A DNA stretch of 14,815 nucleotides, taken from contig JBBDXA010000216.1 of the NCBI GenBank assembly GCA_040902585.1, positions 1 through 14,815 of the forward strand, in the 5' to 3' direction. The notes beneath the pieces were generated by a model that searched no databases, had not been told where the DNA came from, and was given only the letters and a program-made list of their open reading frames with translations. Numbering within the stretch: the first letter of the stretch is position 1; every line of letters begins with the position of its first letter. Both the position numbers and the translations under genes were made by a program. Of this stretch, positions 6,746 to 12,426 are shown in pieces. This DNA comes from JBBDXA01 sp040902585 (GTDB lineage Bacteria; Planctomycetota; Phycisphaerae; Phycisphaerales; Phycisphaeraceae).

Positions 6746-9337
6746 TCACTCGTCGTTCGGTTCAGGCTTCAGAAGCAGCTTGATCTCGATCGTGAACGTA
6801 TCGCGCACTTTTTCGAGAGCCTTGCCCTTGGCGCGGAAGCTGAAGAAGGCGGACTTCACCGGGCTGTCGATGTTGGCGTGGCCTGACTCGCGGATCATCA
6901 CGACGCTGATCACCTTGCCGTCGCGGTTGAAGGTGATGCTGGCGATCGGGTTCACCACCGTCGGCCCGGAGACGAGCCAGGAGGTGATGGTGATGTCCGG
7001 CGTCGAAGCGATGATCTGAATTCCTTCGCGCACGATCACGCCGCCGGGGGTCACCCTGAGCTGCTTGTCTTCGAGAATCGTCGGCGGCACGCGGCTCTCG
7101 GCGCGCGGCGCGGAGGTCGGGTTGGCGGGCTGCATCGGCGGCACGGGCTTTTTCGTTACTTTGTCCTCGGAGGTCGGCCGCGCCTCGCCCTTCTGCTCGG
7201 ATGCGGGCGAAGGTTTGGGCATGTCTTCCTCGCCCTCGAGCGGTTTGCTCGTCGCGAGCTTGCCGTCATCCTTGGGATCAGGCGTCGTTGCGGGAATCGA
7301 TTTCGTCGGCTCGCCGATCCTGCTCGGCGGCGCTTCAGAGGGAACCAGCTTCGCGGGATTGCCTTGGACCGGCACGGGCGTTTCGGCGCGCGGCTGCTTC
7401 AGGGGATCAACTTTCTCCGTCGGCATCGGCGTGTTGGCAGGATCGCGCGATTCGACATCGATGCCCTTCGTCGCGGCTGCCAGCGCTTGGGGATTCACCT
7501 CCGGTGCGATCGGCTCGGGGAGCGTCGCCTGCTCCTGCGTGACTGGCGCGCCTTGCGTTTTTGGCTTCGCCGTTTCAGCGGGCGGCTGCGTTACCGGCTC
7601 GCCCTTGCTGCGCGGGCCTTCGGCGGGCACCTGCGGACGCGGAGGCAATGGCAGCGTCGCCGGCGCCTCAGCTTTGGGTGATTCCAGGGCACGCGGCGAA
7701 GGCTCATTCAGCGGAGACTGCGCTTCGACCAGCCGGGCAGGCTTGCCGATGTCCTCGGATGGATCAGGCCGGGGCGGCGCGGGCTTGAGGTTGGGCGTCT
7801 CGGGTGCGGGCGTTGCCTGCGTGACAGGCTGCGGGCGCGGGGCCGTCGGCGAAGGCGGCGAGGGATCGCGCGGCGTCGAAGCGTTCGGCACCGGATCGAC
7901 CTTATCCTGAATCGCCGGCTGCTCCGTCTGGCTTTGCGGCGCGATCAGCTTCGCAAAATCATCGTGCGCGATCCACGCCACCGCCAGCTTCGCATCCGAG
8001 TCATCCTTGCCCAGCACGATCTGTTCGATCTCGATGGGCACGATGCGCGTGTTGTTGATTTCGTTGGACTCAGCGACATCGCCCAGCGCATCGGTGTGAA
8101 TGATGACATACATGCGGCCGGCCTTGTCCTCGGGCAGATCGATCTTGCCGATGATCTGCACCGGGTAGTGTCCGCCCACAGGCAGCGAGCCCTGCCGCTC
8201 GACGTTCGCGAGAAGTAGATCGCGTTCGTCGATCGTCTCATCGTCGGACAGATAAACACGATCGCGCCACAGCGGTTCGCTCGTCGGCCCTTCGCCGCGA
8301 TTGGCGACGAGAAAATCAACCTTGAGCGTTTCGCCGTTCATCGCGCGGGGCGGCACACTGACGGCGGGTATCTGAAGATCGGGCGGACCCTGCGGGCCGG
8401 TTGCCTGTTGCTTGGGTTCGTCAGCCGGGCGAGCGCGGGCTTCTATGGTGATGGGCAGAACGAAGACGTTGTTCGCCTCATCGGACTCGGCGATGGCGTT
8501 TCCGTAGTCAGCGATCACGAGGAGGAACATGGCGCCGGCTGCGCCTTGCGGCAGTTTCACCGGGCCTGTGATGCGGCGATCGTATGTCTCGCCGGTGAGC
8601 ACCGCGGCAGGGCCGGGTTCGATGGCGATCAGAGCATCGCTCGCATCAGGCTTTTCGTCGCGCGAGAGAAGCACCGCGTCGTTCCACTGCGATGAGCCGG
8701 CTGCGGTCTTGCCGCGATTGGCGGCGCGAAACTGGATCGTGAGCGATTCGCCGACACGTGCGACATTCGGTGCGTTGGCGTCTTCGATCAACAGGTCAGG
8801 CAGCGAAGCAGGCACTGCTTCGGAAGTGATCTCAATCGGCACGGCGAGTGTGTTGTTTTCTTCCGATGCTTCGGCGACTTCGTTTTTCACATCCGTGGCG
8901 GCGATCAGGAACATCTTTCCGGCGAGATTGCCCGGCAGCGTCACCCTGCCGTCATGACGGTGAACAATCGCATCGGTCGAAGCGGAATCCCGAAACTCAC
9001 CCTCTGTGTGCGCGGACGAGAATAATTCAATGTCATCAGTCGAAAGCACCTCGTCCGCTGAAAGATAAACGCCATCTATCCAGTGGGCATCGACAGGCAC
9101 ATCGGCTTGCCTCTTGTTGGCAACGGCTAGACGGAAGGTGAATGACGTGCCAGGCTCAATCTGCGTTGGCGCCTCGAAGCTGTCGATCGCCAGATCCGGC
9201 AACGCCTTCTCCGCGCGAGGCGTTCCCTCGCGCAGCGAATCCGCCATCGCCGGCAGCAGCACCACGTGCGCCGCCAGCGCCAGCACGGCTCCGATCGACA
9301 AAGGCAGAATAGTTTCGCGTTCAACCATGGCGGTCAT
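6746..9337 (-). CDS. TonB-like energy transducer with three CARDB domains
   Basis: This 863-aa protein appears to be a TonB-type transducer. It has an N-terminal membrane helix (about residues 11-30) with a histidine (H24) as in TonB, though the partner serine four residues before it is Ala20. Three CARDB repeats follow at about 47-170, 180-299 and 319-437. Each starts near PDL.I and ends with an E-x2-E-x-NN motif (EASEENN, ESDEANN, ESNEINN). A short conserved-looking piece (AWIAHDDFAKLIAPQ, about 454-468) leads into a Pro/Ala/Thr-rich spacer to about 755. The last 100 residues look like TonB_C: ITFNRDGKVISVVMIRESG (801-819), then IDSPVKSAF. The start overlaps the exbD stop by ATGA, so both are translated together. 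TonB uses ExbB/ExbD-coupled proton motive force to drive outer-membrane transport. The CARDB part suggests additional periplasmic contacts. An ATG at 9328 is an alternative start. Confidence 0.8.
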   Translation of the reverse strand: MTAMVERETILPLSIGAVLALAAHVVLLPAMADSLREGTPRAEKALPDLAIDSFEAPTQIEPGTSFTFRLAVANKRQADVPVDAHWIDGVYLSADEVLSTDDIELFSSAHTEGEFRDSASTDAIVHRHDGRVTLPGNLAGKMFLIAATDVKNEVAEASEENNTLAVPIEITSEAVPASLPDLLIEDANAPNVARVGESLTIQFRAANRGKTAAGSSQWNDAVLLSRDEKPDASDALIAIEPGPAAVLTGETYDRRITGPVKLPQGAAGAMFLLVIADYGNAIAESDEANNVFVLPITIEARARPADEPKQQATGPQGPPDLQIPAVSVPPRAMNGETLKVDFLVANRGEGPTSEPLWRDRVYLSDDETIDERDLLLANVERQGSLPVGGHYPVQIIGKIDLPEDKAGRMYVIIHTDALGDVAESNEINNTRIVPIEIEQIVLGKDDSDAKLAVAWIAHDDFAKLIAPQSQTEQPAIQDKVDPVPNASTPRDPSPPSPTAPRPQPVTQATPAPETPNLKPAPPRPDPSEDIGKPARLVEAQSPLNEPSPRALESPKAEAPATLPLPPRPQVPAEGPRSKGEPVTQPPAETAKPKTQGAPVTQEQATLPEPIAPEVNPQALAAATKGIDVESRDPANTPMPTEKVDPLKQPRAETPVPVQGNPAKLVPSEAPPSRIGEPTKSIPATTPDPKDDGKLATSKPLEGEEDMPKPSPASEQKGEARPTSEDKVTKKPVPPMQPANPTSAPRAESRVPPTILEDKQLRVTPGGVIVREGIQIIASTPDITITSWLVSGPTVVNPIASITFNRDGKVISVVMIRESGHANIDSPVKSAFFSFRAKGKALEKVRDTFTIEIKLLLKPEPNDE

Positions 9338-9792
9338 CTATTCTTGGCGTCATCCCTGGGGATTTCCTGCCCCGACTGCCCGACAAAGGTCACGTTTTTC
9401 AGACCCGCTTTGCGGATGCGTTCGAACAGGTTCACCACCAGCGGGGCGCGATCGATATCGCCTCGGGCATCGATCTGAAGAAAGAGCGTAGGCTCAGTCG
9501 GGTCCTTCGAAAGCGAGGCGAAGAACACATCGAGTTCGTCGCCCGTCACCGCCTGCTCCGTGCCCTTCTCGCGGTAGAAGAGCCTGCCCTGCTTATCGAT
9601 CCGCACCCAGCGCACGTCGCCGGCCCCCGCAGTTGTGCCCTGCGTGCCCGAGGCGATCCGCACCGGCAGTTCCTTCATCGGCACGGCGATGATCAGGTTG
9701 TAGATGAAGAACGTCAGCAGCAGAAAGATCACGTCGATCAGCGGCGTGAGTTCGAGGCGCGGGCTGTGATCCGGGCGACGCAAGGAGACCAT
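9334..9792 (-). CDS. exbD: ExbD/TolR-family biopolymer transport protein
   Basis: This 152-aa protein has the ExbD architecture. A short cytoplasmic N-terminus is followed by the membrane helix LTPLIDVIFLLLTFFI (about residues 15-30), with the proton-pathway aspartate D20, and then a periplasmic alpha/beta domain. Normal family length is about 130-155 aa. ExbD works with ExbB to convert proton motive force into movement of TonB. The last four bases overlap the start of the CARDB-TonB gene, a strong functional and translational link. No ExbB/MotA/TolQ gene adjoins it: the upstream neighbour is a WYL regulator. Its ExbB must therefore be encoded outside the window. There is no Shine-Dalgarno; a TAGAAT hexamer six bases before the ATG suggests its own promoter. 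TolR is the alternative name, but the TonB-like partner favours ExbD. Confidence 0.9.
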   Translation of the reverse strand: MVSLRRPDHSPRLELTPLIDVIFLLLTFFIYNLIIAVPMKELPVRIASGTQGTTAGAGDVRWVRIDKQGRLFYREKGTEQAVTGDELDVFFASLSKDPTEPTLFLQIDARGDIDRAPLVVNLFERIRKAGLKNVTFVGQSGQEIPRDDAKNR

Positions 9793-9798
9793 GGCACG

Positions 9799-9804
9799 AT
9801 TCTA
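9799..9804 (-). promoter_or_regulatory. Candidate -10 element (TAGAAT) for a leaderless exbD transcript
   Basis: On the minus strand TAGAAT lies exactly six bases before the exbD ATG at 9792. Transcription from it would start at or next to the start codon. There is no Shine-Dalgarno in the gap and no convincing -35 hexamer. The same arrangement occurs before the WYL gene (10820-10825). Confidence 0.4.
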
Positions 9805-9841
9805 CGCGATCAGGCTGAAGGTTGTGATTCGATGGCCGCGG

Positions 9842-10813
9842 CTATTTCACTTCGTCGTACCGCTCCGCCGCGCGGCGAAGCATGTGGCCGACAAGGTCCG
9901 CCAGTTCCTTCGGCTTTCGCACCTTCACCTGGTCGGCATAGCCGCAGACCCACCAGGAAATTTCGCGCAGCCCATCCACCTCAAAGCTGAGCAGCAGGCT
10001 GCCGTCATCCCGCATCGTTGCCTGTTGCGTGGAATGCCAGCGCACTTCGATGACGTTCTTCGCCACGCGCGGCGTGAACTCCAGCTCGACCTGATGCACC
10101 TTGCCTTCGGGGATCATCGTCCAGGCCTTGCCGATCTTCTTCTCGATGGAGAATCGCTGAGGCTTCTTGAAACGGCGCTCGAGCATCTGGAGCGAATCGA
10201 TGCGCGTGAGTTTGAAGATGCGCACCTCGCGATGCGCGCTCGATCGGCCCAGCACGTACCACGCCCTTGCCGCAAAGTGCAGCGCGTAAGGATTCAGCAC
10301 GATCTCGCAAGGCTGCGGATCGCTCGGACTGCCGTACCGCATGCGGCAACACCGGCCCTCATCGATGCAGGTCTGAAGCGTCGTGTAATGTTCGCTTTCG
10401 CGGTCGGACTGCACCTGTCCACCGGGATCGATCGTGATCCTGGAAACGAGATCGGCACAGGCGTGGCGAAGCTGCTCGGGGATGGTGAGCGTGAGCTTGT
10501 TGATCGCCGAGAGCGCGGGCGTCATCATCGGCCTGCGCCGCTGGGCCGCGGCGGTCTTGCCGAGCACGAGCAGGCCCAGCGTCTCGACCACGGTCAGGTT
10601 GATCGCGGGAAGGAAGGCCGATCGCCCGATGCGGTAGCCCTGGCCCTGGGCGAAGTAGTGCGGAATGCCCGCCTCTTTCAGCATGGTGAGATCGCGGAAG
10701 ACCGTGCGCCGGCTGACGCCGACCTGCGCGGCAAGATCATCCGGCGTACCGGCAGTGCCCGCGTGTAGAATCGTGACCAGCCGCAACAACCGGTTAATCC
10801 GCTCCGTACTCAT
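9842..10813 (-). CDS. YafY-type WYL-domain transcriptional regulator
   Basis: This 323-aa protein has the standard YafY-like layout. An HTH_11/DeoR-type helix-turn-helix occupies about residues 5-60, with DDLAAQVGVSRRTVFRDL at 25-42. A WYL domain lies at about 140-215; the signature is AWYVLG, with W185-Y186-V187 in place of W-Y-L. A C-terminal WCX extension lies at about 235-320. Such proteins bind DNA as homomultimers, often sense nucleic acid or nucleotide ligands through the WYL pocket, and regulate stress, DNA-repair or defence genes. Which genes this one controls is not evident. The exbD-TonB pair starts 49 bases downstream on the same strand and is the nearest candidate, but exbD may have its own promoter. 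The ATG has no Shine-Dalgarno; a TACAAT hexamer lies six bases upstream. Confidence 0.9.
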   Translation of the reverse strand: MSTERINRLLRLVTILHAGTAGTPDDLAAQVGVSRRTVFRDLTMLKEAGIPHYFAQGQGYRIGRSAFLPAINLTVVETLGLLVLGKTAAAQRRRPMMTPALSAINKLTLTIPEQLRHACADLVSRITIDPGGQVQSDRESEHYTTLQTCIDEGRCCRMRYGSPSDPQPCEIVLNPYALHFAARAWYVLGRSSAHREVRIFKLTRIDSLQMLERRFKKPQRFSIEKKIGKAWTMIPEGKVHQVELEFTPRVAKNVIEVRWHSTQQATMRDDGSLLLSFEVDGLREISWWVCGYADQVKVRKPKELADLVGHMLRRAAERYDEVK

Positions 10814-10819
10814 GCGGGA

Positions 10820-10825
10820 ATTGTA
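10820..10825 (-). promoter_or_regulatory. Candidate -10 element (TACAAT) for a leaderless WYL-regulator transcript
   Basis: On the minus strand TACAAT (five of six bases of TATAAT) ends six bases before the regulator's ATG at 10813. This spacing would place the transcription start at the initiation codon. Directly upstream is the 8-bp-unit repeat, so no usual -35 hexamer is visible. Confidence 0.45.
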
Positions 10826-10950
10826 GAGGAAGGAACGAAGGGACGGAGGGACGAAGGAACGAAGTGGGGAAGGAATTAAGACACGCGCGCGTGAGGTATG
10901 AAATCCCCTCCCTTCGTGCCTCCGTCCCTATGTCCCTTCGTTCCTTCCTC
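10826..10950. repeat. 8-bp-unit repeat array arranged as an inverted repeat
   Basis: The left part (10826 to about 10870) is built from 8-bp units such as GAAGGAAC, GAAGGGAC and GGAGGGAC read on the + strand. The right part (about 10911-10950) carries the same units on the minus strand. The outer 19 bases, 10826-10844 and 10932-10950, are perfect inverted copies and could pair around an 87-base loop. The right arm runs into the 3' end of the dehydratase gene (stop at 10928). The left arm sits against the candidate promoter of the WYL gene. Confidence 0.8.
10882..10893. promoter_or_regulatory. 12-bp perfect palindrome CACGCGCGCGTG upstream of the WYL gene
   Basis: CACGCGCGCGTG reads the same on both strands and lies in the loop between the two repeat arms, about 70 bases upstream of the WYL regulator start. 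It could be an operator for that regulator, but alternating CG in GC-rich DNA easily produces such palindromes, so this is weak. Confidence 0.25.
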
Positions 10951-11449
10951 CAAACCCACTCCGCTCGAGCAGCTCCATGAACTGCCCGGTGAACACGAAA
11001 TTGTGCTCGGGGAATTCCAGGCCCGCGCGGTTCTGATCGAGGTGGCTGAACAGCAGCTCGATGCTTGCCAGCGGCGATGCCTGCCCGGTGGCTGAATCGA
11101 TCAGTTCGACAGTGCCGCTGGTGGAAGCGCCGCTTGCGTCGATGCGCTCGATGCTTGCCGTGTAGCGAAGGGTGAAGCCCGGACGGGCGGCGGCCGTGAA
11201 CGCGGCCTTGCCGATCTTGGCGAGGATCACCTTCTCTTTGAAATCATTCGCATGCCCGACAAGGATGCCCGCCGTCTGGGCCATGCCTTCGATGATAAGC
11301 GTGTTGGGCAGCACCGGCATCGCGGGGCGAGCATCGGTGGCGGCGAAGTGATCGTGCAGCACATCCTCGGCCGCGGAGACGTTCTTGATCGCCACGCACC
11401 GCACGCCCTTCTCAAGTTCGATGATGCGGTCGATCCAGATCCAGCGCAT
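10928..11449 (-). CDS. FabZ/FabA-like hotdog dehydratase, second of the cassette
   Basis: This 173-aa protein is a hotdog-fold 3-hydroxyacyl-ACP dehydratase homologue. The FabZ active-site pattern HFPG.PV.PG....E is recognisable but modified. DHF (H34) is followed by a longer segment, AATDARPAMPVLPN, and then TLIIEGMAQTAG with the likely catalytic E54. Dehydratases of this group remove water from 3-hydroxyacyl chains on ACP. The extra residues in the active-site loop suggest a specialised substrate. The tail beyond the fold is extended. The final residues GGRNEGT and the stop are encoded by the 8-bp-unit repeat, so the natural C-terminus has been replaced or extended by repeat DNA. It starts 21 bases after the ACP gene, with no Shine-Dalgarno, and is probably transcribed with it. 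Confidence 0.78.
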   Translation of the reverse strand: MRWIWIDRIIELEKGVRCVAIKNVSAAEDVLHDHFAATDARPAMPVLPNTLIIEGMAQTAGILVGHANDFKEKVILAKIGKAAFTAAARPGFTLRYTASIERIDASGASTSGTVELIDSATGQASPLASIELLFSHLDQNRAGLEFPEHNFVFTGQFMELLERSGFGGRNEGT

Positions 11450-11470
11450 GGGAATGTTCAGCCGGTGCGG

Positions 11471-11857
11471 TTACTTCAATTTGATCTGCACGAATTTCAC
11501 GATCGCTTCGACCGTGAACACATTCGAGAACTCCTCGACCACGCGGCTCTTGTCGAACTCCGCAAGATTCACGTGCGGCAACCGCTCGCTCAGAACCTTC
11601 ATGCCATCGTCGGTCACCAGACCTTCCTTCACGTAGGACGGATCCTGAAGGACGTTCTCGGGAAACATTTCCTTCTGGTCGATCTTGATGCTGAACGCCT
11701 TCTCCAAGCGGAAGACGATGTCGAGAAAGTCGATCGACTCGGCTCCCAGATCGCGCACCAGTTTGGCCTGCGGGGTGACATCCTCATCATCCACGCCCAG
11801 CGCATCGACGAGCACGCCCTGCACCTTGCCGAACACTTCATCCTGCGTCATTGCCAT
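11471..11857 (-). CDS. Long acyl carrier protein
   Basis: This 128-aa acyl carrier protein has the phosphopantetheine attachment motif DLGAESIDFLDIVF (residues 36-49), with Ser41 as the modified residue; helix II follows. Ordinary ACPs are about 75-85 residues. Here a block of about 45 residues (roughly 60-105, with MFPENVL, GLVTDDGMKVL and LPHVNL) sits before a last helix, FTVEAIVKFVQIKL, that matches the end of a normal ACP. It carries acyl intermediates as a thioester in the cytoplasm. It is placed between two hotdog dehydratases, 36 bases after one and 21 before the other, which points to a dedicated acyl-chain pathway. The start at 11857 is supported by the only clear Shine-Dalgarno noticed in the window (GGAG, 7 bases away). 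An ATG two codons later is an alternative. Confidence 0.9.
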   Translation of the reverse strand: MAMTQDEVFGKVQGVLVDALGVDDEDVTPQAKLVRDLGAESIDFLDIVFRLEKAFSIKIDQKEMFPENVLQDPSYVKEGLVTDDGMKVLSERLPHVNLAEFDKSRVVEEFSNVFTVEAIVKFVQIKLK

Positions 11858-11864
11858 GAATCAT

Positions 11865-11868
11865 CTCC
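11865..11868 (-). promoter_or_regulatory. Ribosome binding site GGAG of the ACP gene
   Basis: On the minus strand TGGAGAT precedes the ACP start, and GGAG is separated from the ATG at 11857 by seven bases, the ideal spacing. It supports 11857 rather than the ATG at 11851. It stands out because most other starts in the window lack such a site. Confidence 0.6.
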
Positions 11869-11893
11869 AGTTCGTTGTCGTTTGCGAATCCGT

Positions 11894-12304
11894 TCACAGC
11901 GGGGCGAGGGTGAATCGGCCCTGCACCGCGACCTGATCATTCACTTTGCCGATGCCCTGTAAATCCCATTGCGGCCCGCCGTACACGCCGGCTGTTGCGG
12001 GGCCGCGCAGGGTTACTTCAACGGTCAGCGTCTGTCCCGGACGGACCATGTTGCCGTAGCGCACATTGCGGACCTCGGTCAGGACGAGCGGCCGATCGGC
12101 GATGTATGCATCGCGACCTTCAACCAGCAGGCGCCCAGCCTGCACGAGGGTTTCGAGCATCATTACGCCGGGCAGGACCGGAAACGTCGGGAAGTGGTCA
12201 GCCAGGTATTCCTCAGCCGCGGTCACATTCTTCACGGCAAGAACGCGCTCGGCCGACTGCTCGATGACACGATCGATAAGCTGAAAACGCACCGACGCCT
12301 CCAT
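11894..12304 (-). CDS. FabZ-like hotdog dehydratase, first of the cassette
   Basis: This 136-aa protein is a FabZ-type 3-hydroxyacyl-ACP dehydratase homologue. It has ADHFPTFPVLPGVMMLETLVQ at residues 36-56 (split: ADHFPTFPVLPG, then VMMLETLVQ), with the active-site His37 and Glu51 in their FabZ places. The usual HFPG is HFPT here. A hydrophobic core strand region ends with GRFTLAPL. The length is typical of FabZ. The start at 12304 begins MEASVRFQLIDRVIE, the expected FabZ N-terminus. A longer frame up to 12481 would overlap the divergent gene and adds unlikely sequence. The gene is followed by the ACP gene and a second dehydratase, so the three probably form one transcript working on the same carrier-bound chain. 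It differs from the second dehydratase in active-site loop length, so the two may act on different chain lengths or form a heteromer. Confidence 0.85.
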   Translation of the reverse strand: MEASVRFQLIDRVIEQSAERVLAVKNVTAAEEYLADHFPTFPVLPGVMMLETLVQAGRLLVEGRDAYIADRPLVLTEVRNVRYGNMVRPGQTLTVEVTLRGPATAGVYGGPQWDLQGIGKVNDQVAVQGRFTLAPL

Positions 12305-12426
12305 GCCTGGGTTGGTGCGGAGTTTAGTCGTGTCGACAGCGAGATGCAACAAAGTGTGGAGAGCTGCCTCAGGCCGCCGCAGCGTGTTAATCTGTATCTG
12401 ACCAGCGATCGGAATGTGGGACAGAC
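12305..12426. promoter_or_regulatory. Divergent intergenic region between the dehydratase cassette and the small membrane gene
   Basis: These 122 bases separate two divergent starts and should hold both promoters. On the minus strand a weak pair TTGCAT - 17 bases - TAAACT ends about 18 bases before the dehydratase ATG. An 8-bp palindrome TGTCGACA lies at 12331-12338 inside that spacer. No convincing + strand promoter was seen, although TAATCT near 12389 is possible. Confidence 0.35.

Noticed and set aside
7065..7910. 281-aa Gly/Ser-rich open frame on the + strand opposite the proline-rich spacer
   Set aside because: Glycine and serine runs arise from the complement of the Pro/Ala/Thr codons; no other support.
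9791..10768. 325-aa open frame on the + strand opposite the WYL regulator
   Set aside because: Antisense to a clear HTH-WYL protein; composition dominated by Arg, His and Leu, as expected for a shadow.
10898..11095. 65-aa + strand frame starting in the 8-bp-unit repeat
   Set aside because: Composed of repeat translation followed by antisense of the dehydratase gene; no independent support.
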